From positions 558,001 through 622,000 of the forward strand of contig NZ_JAHUTM010000001.1 in assembly GCF_019209905.1 (NCBI RefSeq): a DNA stretch of 64,000 nucleotides. Reading direction: 5' to 3'. Position numbers and translations under genes: made by a program. This document shows, piece by piece, positions 17,905 through 26,555 of this stretch (the stretch's first letter is position 1; each line of letters starts with the position of its first letter). The notes beneath the pieces are model-generated. The model searched no databases and was not told the origin of the DNA. It worked only from the letters and a program-made list of their open reading frames with translations. This stretch comes from Corynebacterium sp. TAE3-ERU12. GTDB lineage: Bacteria; Actinomycetota; Actinomycetes; Mycobacteriales; Mycobacteriaceae.

Positions 17905-18984
17905 ATGGTAGACACCGCCCAGACTGATGCGGTCATTCTTGTCGGCGGCAAGGGCACTCGCCTGCGCCCGTTGACGGTGAATACCCCCAAGCCGATGTTG
18001 CCGACTGCGGGTATGCCCTTTTTGACGCACTTGCTGGCCCGCATTCGCGATGCCGGTATGCGCCATGTGGTGTTGGGGACGTCGTACCGCTCGGAGGTTT
18101 TCCGGGAGCATTTTGGTGACGGCGCGGACCTGGGCCTGGAGATCGAGTATGTCCATGAGGATGAGCCGCGCGGTACCGGTGGCGGTATCCGCAATGTGTT
18201 GGACCGGCTGCGCTATGACACTGCGATGGTGTTCAACGGCGATGTACTCGGCGGCGCAGACCTCACCGCGGTGCTCGATACGCATATCACGAATAACGCC
18301 GACGTGACCCTGCATCTGGTGCGGGTGGCTGATCCGCGCGCCTATGGCTGTGTCACTACTGACGCCGATGGCCGGGTGGAGGCATTCCTGGAGAAAACCC
18401 AGGACCCGCCGACTGACCAGATCAATGCTGGTTGTTATGTTTTCCGCCGCTCGGTGATTGAGGATATTCCCGATGGGCGGCCGGTGTCTGTGGAGCGTGA
18501 GGTCTTCCCGAACCTGCTGGAGCAGAATGCACGGGTTTTCGGCCATGTGGATCATTCCTATTGGCGCGATATGGGTACCCCGGTTGATTTTGTGCGGGGG
18601 TCGTCGGATTTGGTGCGCGGTATTGCGCCGTCGCCACTATTGGACGGCTCGCATGGGGAAAGCCTCGTTGACGTTTCGGCCTCAGTAGGGGGCGGGGCTT
18701 TGCTGTATGGCGGCACGGTGGTGGGCCGTGGCGCGGAGATTGCCGCTGGTTGTCGCCTGGATCAGGCGGTGATTTTCGATGGTGCCTATATCGGTGCTGG
18801 GGCCACGATTGAGCGGTCGATTATTGCCGCTGGTGCCACGATTGGGCCGCGTGCGGTGATCCGTGATGCGGTGATTGGTGAGGGCGCGGATATCGGTGCG
18901 CGCTGTGAGTTTATTGGTGGTGCGCGAGTGTGGCCTGGGGTGACGATTCCCGACGGTGGCGTGCGTTTTTCCACTGATGTGTAG
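17905..18984 (+). CDS. manC: Mannose-1-phosphate guanylyltransferase
   Basis: A 359-residue nucleotidyltransferase making GDP-mannose for lipomannan, mannolipids and glycoproteins. The N-terminal domain has VILVGGKGTRLRPLT (about 11-25) and PKPMLP, and FNGDVLGG as the metal site. The C-terminal third is a left-handed beta helix of hexapeptide repeats (for example GAYIGAGATIERSIIAAGATIGPRAV). GGAGGAGG lies 17-10 bases before the ATG. The orthologous gene is called manB in M. tuberculosis and manC in C. glutamicum. Confidence 0.88.
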   Translation: MVDTAQTDAVILVGGKGTRLRPLTVNTPKPMLPTAGMPFLTHLLARIRDAGMRHVVLGTSYRSEVFREHFGDGADLGLEIEYVHEDEPRGTGGGIRNVLDRLRYDTAMVFNGDVLGGADLTAVLDTHITNNADVTLHLVRVADPRAYGCVTTDADGRVEAFLEKTQDPPTDQINAGCYVFRRSVIEDIPDGRPVSVEREVFPNLLEQNARVFGHVDHSYWRDMGTPVDFVRGSSDLVRGIAPSPLLDGSHGESLVDVSASVGGGALLYGGTVVGRGAEIAAGCRLDQAVIFDGAYIGAGATIERSIIAAGATIGPRAVIRDAVIGEGADIGARCEFIGGARVWPGVTIPDGGVRFSTDV

Positions 18985-19001
18985 GGGGTTTACCCGTTAT
19001 G

Positions 19002-19069
19002 CGCCGCGTCCGCGGCGACTAATGCAGAACCCTCAACTTGGTATTGATCCCCGAAGCGGGGGGAATTTT
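19002..19069 (+). terminator. Two hairpins after manC, possible terminator
   Basis: CGCCGC-GTCC-GCGGCG (19002-19017) is followed by CCCCG-AAG-CGGGG (19049-19061) with TTTT at 19066-19069. The second hairpin with its short T run is the more likely terminator for the rmlD-wbbL-manC unit. Confidence 0.45.
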
Positions 19070-19150
19070 GGAAAAGTTTCCCCTGCATGATCGGCGTGTC
19101 GCGCTTTACATGTCACAAAGCGCTTGACCACACCTGGGTTTCACGTGTGT

Positions 19151-19204
19151 AATCACAATCATGTGATTGCGGCACAGGCCGTAATTATTGGGTATTCACC
19201 CAAT
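19151..19204. promoter_or_regulatory. Two tandem perfect inverted repeats upstream of whcD
   Basis: AATCACA-ATCA-TGTGATT (19151-19168) and ATTGGGT-ATTC-ACCCAAT (19187-19204) are both perfect 7-4-7 palindromes, with starts 36 bp apart. A GACAC motif, the core recognised by WhiA in actinobacteria, follows at 19211-19215. They lie in the 258-bp gap before whcD and look like operators. The first resembles a CRP half-site pair but its spacing does not fit the GlxR consensus. Confidence 0.5.
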
Positions 19205-19242
19205 GCAATTGACACACCTACGCCGACGGGAGGGCCGGGTAC

Positions 19243-19602
19243 ATGGATGACGCCAGCGTGCGCGGCCAAGCCGAGCTCGATACGAATATGGGGGAAGCTC
19301 GCGTGAATGACGCGACCGCGGTGGAACATATCCGCCCGCTGGCTGACTGGACTGGCGATCTTCCCAACCTCTTCGAAGCAGTTGAGCAGGACTGGCAAGA
19401 ACAGGCACTGTGTGCCCAGACCGACCCGGAAGCTTTCTTCCCGGAAAAGGGTGGTTCCACCCGTGAGGCGAAGCGTATTTGCCGCGCCTGCGGGGTTCGT
19501 GATGAATGCCTGGAATTCGCCCTGGCTAATGATGAGCGGTTCGGTATTTGGGGCGGCCTTTCTGAGCGTGAGCGCCGCCGCCTGAAGAAGCGTCTCGGCT
19601 AG
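19243..19602 (+). CDS. whcD: WhiB-family iron-sulfur regulator (WhiB2/WhcD)
   Basis: A 119-residue WhiB-like protein. Four cysteines in C-x29-C-x2-C-x5-C arrangement (CAQTD, RICRACGVRDEC) bind a 4Fe-4S cluster, followed by the turn GIWGGLSE and a basic tail RERRRLKKR for DNA binding. WhiB2 proteins act with WhiA in cell-division control; the long N-terminal extension is usual for this subgroup. GGGAGG lies eight bases before the ATG at 19243; the downstream ATG at 19288 lacks one. Location between manC and DUF3499 identifies the ortholog. Confidence 0.92.
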   Translation: MDDASVRGQAELDTNMGEARVNDATAVEHIRPLADWTGDLPNLFEAVEQDWQEQALCAQTDPEAFFPEKGGSTREAKRICRACGVRDECLEFALANDERFGIWGGLSERERRRLKKRLG

Positions 19603-19635
19603 TGCGACAGGTGGCCTAGCCCAGATCCACAATGA

Positions 19636-19668
19636 ACTCCCAGCGCAGTGGTGTGCTGGGAGTTTTTG
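19636..19668 (+). terminator. Rho-independent terminator of whcD
   Basis: ACTCCCAGC (19636-19644) pairs perfectly with GCTGGGAGT (19655-19663) across a 10-base loop and is followed by TTTTTGC. It lies between whcD and the convergent metallopeptidase-family gene. Confidence 0.92.
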
Positions 19669-19692
19669 CGTGCCGACGGCCGGGGCGGGTGT

Positions 19693-20154
19693 TTATTCAG
19701 TCCAGTCGTGCCAGCGTGAATCAACGACCTCCGGGGTGAGGTTGAGGTGCACTCCAACAAGTTGCACCAGCACACGCGAGAGCAGTTCTTCGAGTTCAGC
19801 GCCGCCGCCAGCGCGCAGTTCGATGGGGCGCCGGAAAATCACAATCCGGGGGCGGGTGGGTCGGCCCATTTCGTCCACGCCGGCGGGAATGAGGCGGCCT
19901 AGGGGCACTGCCCCGTCGGCGGCGATTTCGTCGGGAAGTACGGTGCCGGGTCGGACGTGCATGCGGGGCACTGTGTCGACAGCGATATCGAGGTGGGTGA
20001 GGTGATCGCGCCAGCGTTGTTCGATGGGGGCGTAGGCGTTGAGCACTGCTTGGTCGAAGGCTTCGCGGCGACTGCGCCAGCGCGGGGTTTCCGGCGGCAA
20101 TAGCGGACCGCGTAGGCCGTGGCCGCGGCGGTCGTGATTGCGCATTGTGCTCAT
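19693..20154 (-). CDS. Metallopeptidase-family protein lacking HExxH (Rv3259-like)
   Basis: A 153-residue soluble protein placed, by position and general sequence, with the zincin-like metallopeptidase family conserved next to whiB2. The C-terminal helix where the family keeps its zinc motif reads VLVQLVGVHLNLTPEVVD here; there is no HExxH, only a single histidine. It may therefore be non-catalytic or may use another residue set. Family assignment is moderately sure, peptidase activity doubtful. The gene is convergent with whcD. Confidence 0.65.
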   Translation of the reverse strand: MSTMRNHDRRGHGLRGPLLPPETPRWRSRREAFDQAVLNAYAPIEQRWRDHLTHLDIAVDTVPRMHVRPGTVLPDEIAADGAVPLGRLIPAGVDEMGRPTRPRIVIFRRPIELRAGGGAELEELLSRVLVQLVGVHLNLTPEVVDSRWHDWTE

Positions 20155-20319
20155 GGCCTATCAGGTTAGGCGGCGTGGTGGCGGTTGTGGCGTCGGCGCG
20201 CAGGGCGGCGTCGGCAAAGCGTGGTTGAGTCTGGGGTAGGGGGTTGCTTGTGGGGTGCTGTGGTGGGTGGAAAATGGGGGATAGTCATAATCCGACTGTC
20301 TAAACCTCAAGTTTGGGTC

Positions 20320-20325
20320 TAGACT
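20320..20325 (+). promoter_or_regulatory. -10 box, probable leaderless promoter of the DUF3499 gene
   Basis: TAGACT ends seven bases before the GTG at 20333, with no ribosome site between. The upstream 160 bases are otherwise G/T-rich non-coding sequence without other recognisable signals. Confidence 0.5.
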
Positions 20326-20332
20326 TTCCGGC

Positions 20333-20710
20333 GTGAGTCAATTCCGTCGCTGCTCCCGTCCAGGCTGCGGTAAACCTGCCGTGGCCACCCTGACCTACGC
20401 CTACGCTGAACAAACAGCTGTTGTGGGGCCATTGGCTGCTGCCAGTGAACCGCACAGCTGGGACCTCTGCGATCGACACGCGCAGAAAATCACCGCCCCG
20501 TGGGGGTGGGAATTAGTCCGCTACGACATCCCCCAGGAAAACTCCGACGAAGACCTCACCGCCCTGGCCGAGGCCGTGCGCGAGGCAGGCCGCCAGGCCA
20601 CCGGACTGGTGCTGCGTGAAGAAGGTCGCACCACCTGGCAAGAAAATCCGCCGAACCGGCACCCCTCGCGGCGCCGCGCGCATCTTCGCGCTGTCCCCGA
20701 CCCGGAGTAA
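20333..20710 (+). CDS. DUF3499 domain protein
   Basis: A 125-residue protein of the actinobacterial DUF3499 family (Rv3258c position). The N-terminal half is a treble-clef-like metal site: CSRPGCGKPA (Cys at about 7 and 12) and WDLCDRHAQ (Cys-x2-His). The second half is basic and probably disordered. Function is unknown; the conserved cysteines suggest zinc binding. It is consistently found between whiB2 and the phosphomannomutase gene in this order. GTG start, apparently leaderless. Confidence 0.85.
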   Translation: MSQFRRCSRPGCGKPAVATLTYAYAEQTAVVGPLAAASEPHSWDLCDRHAQKITAPWGWELVRYDIPQENSDEDLTALAEAVREAGRQATGLVLREEGRTTWQENPPNRHPSRRRAHLRAVPDPE

Positions 20711-20767
20711 ACTCACCTTCCTGTGCCTGGGCCCGATGCGGCCCACTTCAACAACCACGGGAGAGCA

Positions 20768-22150
20768 ATGACCACGCGTAGTCGCTCCGAGATTGATGCG
20801 ATCATTAAGGCCTACGACATCCGCGGCGTCGTCGGCGAGGGATTAGACGCCCAGTTCGCCGAGGACGCCGGTGCTGCCTTCGGCCACCTCATCGCCCAAG
20901 ACAATGCGGAATCCGCCGTCATCGCGCACGATATGCGCGACTCCTCGCCGGAATTGGCCACCGCCTTCGCCAAAGGCGTCACCAGCCGTGGCCTCGATGT
21001 CGTCTTCATTGGGCTGGCTTCGACCGATGAGCTCTACTACGCCTCAGGCGAGCTGAATATGCCCGGCGCCATGTTCACCGCCAGCCATAACCCGGCGAAG
21101 TACAACGGCATTAAGCTCTGCCGCGCCCTGGCAACCCCCATCGGCCAGGACACCGGACTCGGCGATATCGCCGACATGCTCGTCGACGGGGTGCCCGCCG
21201 TGGCCGACGATGTCCAGCCCGGCGAAATCACTCACCGCGACATGCTCTCCGGCTACGCCGAATTCCTGCACGGCCTGGCCCCGGTGACTGGCCGCAAGCT
21301 CACCGTCGCTGTCGACGCGGGCAATGGCATGGCCGGCCTGACCGCCCCGGCAGTACTGGGCGATATCACTGACCTGCGGGAGCTGTATTTCGAGCTCGAT
21401 GGCAATTTCCCCAACCACGAGGCCAACCCCCTCGAGCCGAAAAACCTGGAGGACCTGCAGAAATTCACTGTCGACCAGGGCGCCGATATCGGTATTGCCT
21501 TCGATGGTGATGCTGACCGCTGCTTTGTTGTCGATGAGTTAGGCAAGCCGGTGTCGCCTTCGGCTATTTGCGCCCTGATCGCCGAGCGGAGTCTCATTGA
21601 TGACCCAGGTGCGACCATCATCCACAACCTCATCACCTCAGCTGCGGTGCCGGAGCTGATTGCGGAATTGGGTGGCATTGCGGTGCGCACCCGGGTGGGC
21701 CACTCCTTCATTAAGGCCCAGATGGCCAGCACCCATGCTGTGTTCGGTGGTGAGCATTCCGCGCACTACTACTTCCGGGACTTCTTCAATGCCGATTCCG
21801 GGATGCTCGCGGCATTGCATGTGCTCGCCGCGCTGGCTGAAACCGACGTGCCGCTGTCGCAGCTGAAGGCCAAGTACGACGTCTACGTCCAGTCCGGAGA
21901 GATTAACTCCCGCCTGGACAGCGCCGAGCAGCAGAAGGAACGCCAGGAAGCTGTGGCGCAGGCTTTCGTCGACCGGACTCGTTCCATTGATTATCTCGAC
22001 GGGCTGACCATCGGGGTGGCTGATTCGAAGGCGTGGTTCAATGTGCGCGCGTCCAATACGGAGCCGCTGCTGCGCCTGAACGTTGAAGCCGAAACCGCAG
22101 AAGACATGGCGGCGCTGCGCGACGAGATTCTTGGCATTATCCGCGCCTAG
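20768..22150 (+). CDS. pmmA: Phosphomannomutase/phosphoglucomutase
   Basis: A 460-residue alpha-D-phosphohexomutase interconverting mannose-6-P and mannose-1-P. The phosphoserine loop is TASHNPAKYNG (about 105-115), the metal loop is DGDADRC (about 247-253), the sugar-binding loop is GGEHSAHYY and the C-terminal phosphate site is RASNTEPLLRLNVEA. The ATG at 20768 follows GGGAGAG; an in-frame GTG at 20723 would add 15 unrelated residues. It supplies ManC upstream and receives from ManA downstream. Confidence 0.93.
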   Translation: MTTRSRSEIDAIIKAYDIRGVVGEGLDAQFAEDAGAAFGHLIAQDNAESAVIAHDMRDSSPELATAFAKGVTSRGLDVVFIGLASTDELYYASGELNMPGAMFTASHNPAKYNGIKLCRALATPIGQDTGLGDIADMLVDGVPAVADDVQPGEITHRDMLSGYAEFLHGLAPVTGRKLTVAVDAGNGMAGLTAPAVLGDITDLRELYFELDGNFPNHEANPLEPKNLEDLQKFTVDQGADIGIAFDGDADRCFVVDELGKPVSPSAICALIAERSLIDDPGATIIHNLITSAAVPELIAELGGIAVRTRVGHSFIKAQMASTHAVFGGEHSAHYYFRDFFNADSGMLAALHVLAALAETDVPLSQLKAKYDVYVQSGEINSRLDSAEQQKERQEAVAQAFVDRTRSIDYLDGLTIGVADSKAWFNVRASNTEPLLRLNVEAETAEDMAALRDEILGIIRA

Positions 22151-22189
22151 CATCCCATTTTTGGGCCCTGAGGGGGCACACTGAAGGGT

Positions 22190-23170
22190 ATGGATATGCG
22201 CAGCATGCTGTTCACCGCCGCCGCCGAGGGCGCTCATCTTCGGGCCGCCGCCTCGGCTGCCGATGGCCCGCTGTCTGGTTTAGGCATGCCCCGCAGCGTC
22301 ATTCTCATCACCGGTGAGGCCCGTGCGCGGCTGGCCGCTGAGGCCGTTGTCGCCTTGGCCAGTGATGCCCGGTGCCCGATTATGGTGGCCCGGTATGTGC
22401 CGCACTTTACTGGTGCGCTGGACCTGGTCATGGTGCTTACCGACGACCCGGGCGATGAACTAGCCGCCCGTTCTCTTGCCGAGGCCGACCGCCGCGGTGC
22501 CGCCACGGTATTAGTCGGCCCGGATGAGGGCCCGGTGCGCCATGCCGCCAGCTCGTCGACGGTGCTTATCCAGCGGCCCACGATGAGCATAATCGGGTCG
22601 TTTTGTGGCTATATTGGTGCTGTTTTCGCCACCCTGACTGGTGCCGGGGTATCTGGGCTAGGCCCGGCTGCGGTGTTGCGTGATGTGGCAGACGCGGTGG
22701 ATGCGGAGGCGATTGCCTGTTCGGCGGAGCGGGATCTGCTGGTCAACCCGGCCCGCCAGCTTGCGGAGTGGGTGCGCGGTCGCAGTGTGGTGTTCGCCGG
22801 CGATGGGGAAGTGTGGCGCACTGTTGCCGAATTGGCCGCGGCCTGGTTGTGCGATGCTGGGGTGACCGCTCATGGTGCGGCGTTGACCGATGTGCTGCGC
22901 GCGGCACATACTTTTAGCCCACGGGTTGATGATATTTTCTTTGACCCAGAGTTCGACGATCCTGCCGCGGCGCCTGCCGGCCCGCCTCGTGGGGCGGTCG
23001 TGTTGACCTCCTCGGAGAACCTGGAGGCCACGACGGCCCGGGTGGGGGAGTTGCCGTGGGTGCGGGTGGAATGCCCTGCGGAGGATGTTGAGGTACATCA
23101 TCAACTTGTTGATGTGTGCGTGTCTGCAGCGCGGGTAGCCGCGGCTGCTGCTTATGTGATGGAGGAATGA
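22190..23170 (+). CDS. TobH-like protein of the manA locus (Rv3256c-like)
   Basis: A 326-residue Ala-rich protein found between pmmA and manA in mycolic-acid bacteria. Sequence shows repeated Rossmann-like stretches (SVILITGEARARLAAEAVVALA, VVFAGDGEVWRTVAELAAAWL) reminiscent of SIS sugar-isomerase domains, but no defined active site. It has been named TobH by similarity; its role in mannose or glycan metabolism is only inferred from gene order. Two start codons (22190 and 22196) are equally possible; AAGGG lies just upstream. Confidence 0.7.
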   Translation: MDMRSMLFTAAAEGAHLRAAASAADGPLSGLGMPRSVILITGEARARLAAEAVVALASDARCPIMVARYVPHFTGALDLVMVLTDDPGDELAARSLAEADRRGAATVLVGPDEGPVRHAASSSTVLIQRPTMSIIGSFCGYIGAVFATLTGAGVSGLGPAAVLRDVADAVDAEAIACSAERDLLVNPARQLAEWVRGRSVVFAGDGEVWRTVAELAAAWLCDAGVTAHGAALTDVLRAAHTFSPRVDDIFFDPEFDDPAAAPAGPPRGAVVLTSSENLEATTARVGELPWVRVECPAEDVEVHHQLVDVCVSAARVAAAAAYVMEE

Positions 23171-23176
23171 CGAGTC

Positions 23177-24331
23177 ATGGAGCGTATTGAGCCTGCTGTT
23201 CAGGCCTACCCGTGGGGTTCGCGGACTCGCATTGCCGAGTTGCTCGGCCAGCCGACGCCAAGCCCCCGCCCGCAGGCGGAGTTGTGGTTTGGTGCCCACC
23301 CCTCTGCCCCGTCGACGGTGGGAGGTCGCCCTTTTACTGAGGTGCTTGCCGACGACCCGGCCGGCCAACTCGGTTTTGAGGGCGAATTGCCGTTTTTGCT
23401 GAAGGTGCTGGCCGCCGATGCGCCGTTGTCATTGCAGGCCCACCCGACGTTGGAGCAGGCGCGTGCTGGTTATCAGGCCGAGGATGCCGCCGGGGTGCCG
23501 CTGACGGCCCCGCAGCGCAATTACCGCGACCCGAACCATAAGCCCGAACTGCTCATTGCCTTGACCCAGTTCGATGCCCTGGCGGGTTTCCGCCCGGTGG
23601 AGCAGACCCGTGAACTCTTTGCTGAGCTGGCGATCCCGGAGTTGGACCACTACACGGTGGTGCTTGATGACGATGAGGGTCTGCGGTGCTTATTCGCCAC
23701 CTGGCTGACCCTGCCGGGACGAGTGTTAGGCGAGTTGGTGGAGACCGTGCGCCAGCGCTGCGCGGAATACACCGGCGGCGGTTGGATTGGTGAGGTCGCC
23801 AAGACCACGGCGGCTATTGCAAAGCGCTATCCCGGTGATTCTGGGGTGCTGGCGGCAATGCTGTTAAACCGGGTGAGTTTGCAGCCCGGCCAGGCCATTT
23901 TCCTTGCTGCAGGCCATTTGCATGCCTACCTCGGTGGTATGGGGGTGGAGATCATGGCCAGCTCGGATAATGTGCTGCGCGGTGGTTTGACGTCGAAGCA
24001 TGTCGATGTGGTTGAGCTGCTGCGGGTATTGACGTTTAGCACGGTGGCTGACCCGGTGATTGACCCTGAGTGCGAAGGCCAGTTGTGCCATTACCCAACT
24101 CCAGTTGGGGAGTTTGAGATCTCTTCGGCCCGTGTGGGGCAGGGCCATACTGTCACCGCCAGTGGTCCCGCAATGGTGCTGGTGACTGAGGGCGAAGCCC
24201 GCATTGGTGCTACCCAGACGTCCCAGGGCCAGGCGATGTGGCTGCCGCATGGTGAGTCGGCTGGGGTGACCGCGTTGGGTAGCGCGCAGGTCTTTATTGC
24301 AACTATCCCTAAGGGCTACTCCGCCGCCTAG
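23177..24331 (+). CDS. manA: Mannose-6-phosphate isomerase, class I
   Basis: A 384-residue cupin isomerase connecting fructose-6-P with mannose-6-P. The zinc-site segments are visible: PLSLQAHPT (about 79-87), DPNHKPELLIAL (about 118-129, His and Glu ligands) and AGHLHAYLGGMGVEIMASSDNVLRGGLTSKH. It starts six bases after the TobH-like gene. Together manA-pmmA-manC form the complete supply of GDP-mannose from glycolysis. Confidence 0.93.
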   Translation: MERIEPAVQAYPWGSRTRIAELLGQPTPSPRPQAELWFGAHPSAPSTVGGRPFTEVLADDPAGQLGFEGELPFLLKVLAADAPLSLQAHPTLEQARAGYQAEDAAGVPLTAPQRNYRDPNHKPELLIALTQFDALAGFRPVEQTRELFAELAIPELDHYTVVLDDDEGLRCLFATWLTLPGRVLGELVETVRQRCAEYTGGGWIGEVAKTTAAIAKRYPGDSGVLAAMLLNRVSLQPGQAIFLAAGHLHAYLGGMGVEIMASSDNVLRGGLTSKHVDVVELLRVLTFSTVADPVIDPECEGQLCHYPTPVGEFEISSARVGQGHTVTASGPAMVLVTEGEARIGATQTSQGQAMWLPHGESAGVTALGSAQVFIATIPKGYSAA

Positions 24332-24342
24332 GGGCTGCCTGC

Positions 24343-24942
24343 TTAGCTGAGGCTGCCTCTGCTGGAGGACGGGGGAGTAGTCGGCGCCGGGGAATCATCG
24401 GCTTCGCCGTCCGGTTCGCCCTTGGGTTGTTCCGGCGGCTCGGTGGGCTCGGTGGGCTCAGGGGCGTTGCGGAAGTCCGGGAACGGGTTTTCCGGCTCCG
24501 CCGGTTTCACCGGCAGCAGCGGCACTGGGGGTTTCGGCTCGGGAATCGGCGCGCTGGTGGGCGTTTCTTCCGGTGTTGTCGACGGGCTCGTCGACGGGCT
24601 TGTCGACGGTGCCTGCGTGGACTCAGTTACCGACGGGGTGCTGCTATTCGGCTGCGGCGTGTAGCTGGGGCGCACAGGTGCCGGCGGCGCTGTGGGCAGC
24701 GGACGATTATCCGGGATGACCGCGTGGGGCGGCATGAACGGATCAGCGTCGGGCTGAGTATTAGCGTCGACGTCGCGGGGAGTGGTCTTCAACGTCGTGG
24801 GCGGGGTTGTCTGCGTCGTGGACGGCGCCGGCGACGAATTGCCGGCCTTTTCCGGAATGACCACGTTATCGCTGCACGAGGTAATGAAGGCGGAGCCGAC
24901 AAGCGCTGCTGCTAGGCAGGTGAGCGTGGTTGCGCGCCTCAT
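24343..24942 (-). CDS. Pro/Thr/Ser-rich secreted lipoprotein
   Basis: A 199-residue exported protein. The N-terminus is a lipoprotein signal peptide (MRRATTLTCLAAALVGSAFITSC, lipobox ITSC). The rest is low-complexity: Thr/Pro clusters, TSPSTSPSTTP repeats and EPTEPTEPPEQP. Such regions are usually extended wall-spanning linkers and often O-mannosylated, which would suit its place beside mannose genes, but that is inference. No catalytic domain is seen. It is divergent from sahH and convergent with manA. Confidence 0.75.
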   Translation of the reverse strand: MRRATTLTCLAAALVGSAFITSCSDNVVIPEKAGNSSPAPSTTQTTPPTTLKTTPRDVDANTQPDADPFMPPHAVIPDNRPLPTAPPAPVRPSYTPQPNSSTPSVTESTQAPSTSPSTSPSTTPEETPTSAPIPEPKPPVPLLPVKPAEPENPFPDFRNAPEPTEPTEPPEQPKGEPDGEADDSPAPTTPPSSSRGSLS

Positions 24943-24989
24943 GGCCCTCCCTCGGTGGACGCCCCAATAGCATCACGGTTGAATTACGG

Positions 24990-25002
24990 TATCGTCACGA
25001 TA
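24990..25002. promoter_or_regulatory. 13-bp palindrome between lipoprotein gene and sahH
   Basis: TATCGT-C-ACGATA is a perfect odd palindrome in the 173-bp divergent gap, 48 bp from the lipoprotein start and 113 bp from the sahH start. It is a candidate operator for either gene. It does not match the TAGAC-N6-GTCTA site of McbR that controls methionine genes in C. glutamicum. Confidence 0.4.
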
Positions 25003-25115
25003 GCACAGCTGGGTCAGAGATCTACCCGGAGAAAATAATGAGTGTGTGAAGAACTCCGGCGCTATTCAGATAGCCTTGGGCATCGCAACACCGTCGAGTG
25101 GAAACAGGATGCCCC

Positions 25116-26555
25116 ATGTTCGAGTACAAGGTCGCTGACCTCACCCAGGCCGATTCCGGCCGACACCAGATTCGCCTCGCCGAGCATGAGATGCCCGGTT
25201 TGATGGCACTGCGCGAAGAATACCGAGGCGAGCAGCCATTGGCCGGGGCCCGCATCGCCGGCTCCATCCACATGACCGTCCAGACCGCGGTGCTCATCGA
25301 AACCCTGACCGCACTCGGCGCCGAAGTGCGGTGGGCATCGTGCAATATCTACTCCACCCAGGACGAGGCCGCCGCAGCCGTCGTCGTCGGTGATGGCACC
25401 CCAGATAACCCCACCGGGGTGCCGGTTTTCGCCTGGAAGGGCGAAACCTTGGAGGAATACTGGTGGTGCTTGGAGCGCGTTTTCGACTGGGGCGACCAGC
25501 TGCCCAATATGATTCTCGATGACGGCGGCGACGCCACCATGGCCGTCGTCCGTGGTCTGCAGTTCGAGGAAGCCGGTGTCGTTCCGCCCGCCGAGGCCGA
25601 CGATCCCGACGAATACGTTGCTTTCCTCGACATGCTGCGCCGGGTTGCTAAGGACCGCCCCGATTTGTGGACGCGCACCGCGAAGTCCGTGCGTGGTGTC
25701 ACCGAGGAGACCACCACCGGTGTGCACCGCCTTTACCACTTCGCTGAGGAGGGCATTTTGCCGTTCCCGGCAATGAACGTCAACGACGCGGTGACGAAGT
25801 CGAAATTCGACAATAAATACGGCACCCGGCACAGCCTCATCGACGGCCTCAACCGTGGCACCGACATGCTCATCGGCGGCAAGTCCGCCCTGGTCTGCGG
25901 CTATGGTGACGTCGGCAAGGGCTGCGCGGAGGCACTGGCCGGCCAGGGCGCCCGCGTCCAGGTCACCGAAGCCGACCCGATTAACGCCCTGCAGGCACTG
26001 ATGGATGGTTTCCCGGTCACCACGGTGGAACAGGCCGTCGGCACCGCAGACATCATCATTACTGCCACCGGCAATATGAACATCATCACCTTCGAGCACA
26101 TGCGCCGGATGAAGGACCACGCAGTGCTGGGCAATATCGGTCACTTCGATAATGAGATCGATATGCAGTCGCTGCACCGCCGCTCCGATGTGCGCCGCAT
26201 TGAGATTAAGCCGCAGGTGTGCGAGTACGTCTTCCCGCATGAGGACGGTGCGGACAAGTCCCTCATCGTGCTGTCCGAGGGCCGCCTGCTTAACCTGGGC
26301 AATGCCACCGGGCACCCGTCGTTTGTGATGTCCACCTCCTTCGCGGACCAGACCATCGCCCAGATTGAGCTGTTTACCCGCGCTGAGGAGTACGGCACCG
26401 GTGTGCACCGTCTGCCGAAGATTCTCGACGAGAAGGTCGCCCGCACCCACGTGGAGGCCCTCGGCGGCGAGATCACCAAGCTCACCAAGGAACAGGCGGA
26501 ATACATCGGTGTCGATGTCGAGGGCCCGTATAAGCCCGAGCACTACCGGTACTAA
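25116..26555 (+). CDS. sahH: Adenosylhomocysteinase
   Basis: A 479-residue NAD-dependent hydrolase splitting S-adenosylhomocysteine into adenosine and homocysteine, closing the methylation cycle. It has the substrate region [14 protein letters not shown], the NAD loop [15 protein letters not shown] and the C-terminal cofactor lysine-tyrosine segment ([10 protein letters not shown]). It carries the roughly 40-residue insertion found in actinobacterial enzymes. The ATG at 25116 has ACAGGA six bases upstream and gives the family N-terminus [11 protein letters not shown] at 25098 is a less likely start. The stop shares one base with tmk. Confidence 0.95.
   Translation: MFEYKVADLTQADSGRHQIRLAEHEMPGLMALREEYRGEQPLAGARIAGSIHMTVQTAVLIETLTALGAEVRWASCNIYSTQDEAAAAVVVGDGTPDNPTGVPVFAWKGETLEEYWWCLERVFDWGDQLPNMILDDGGDATMAVVRGLQFEEAGVVPPAEADDPDEYVAFLDMLRRVAKDRPDLWTRTAKSVRGVTEETTTGVHRLYHFAEEGILPFPAMNVNDAVTKSKFDNKYGTRHSLIDGLNRGTDMLIGGKSALVCGYGDVGKGCAEALAGQGARVQVTEADPINALQALMDGFPVTTVEQAVGTADIIITATGNMNIITFEHMRRMKDHAVLGNIGHFDNEIDMQSLHRRSDVRRIEIKPQVCEYVFPHEDGADKSLIVLSEGRLLNLGNATGHPSFVMSTSFADQTIAQIELFTRAEEYGTGVHRLPKILDEKVARTHVEALGGEITKLTKEQAEYIGVDVEGPYKPEHYRY

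Noticed and set aside
19141..19176. GlxR/CRP site before whcD
   Set aside because: TGTG and CACA words are present but their spacing does not fit the 16-bp consensus, so the palindrome was recorded without a named regulator.
24422..24915. Long forward-strand frames opposite the lipoprotein gene (Gly/Ser/Val-rich)
   Set aside because: They are the complement of a Pro/Thr/Ser-rich low-complexity gene. Only the reverse strand has a signal peptide, lipobox and sensible start.
25062..26543. 493-codon open frame on the strand opposite sahH
   Set aside because: It is an antisense shadow produced by the third-position GC bias of a confirmed sahH gene; no family features or ribosome site.
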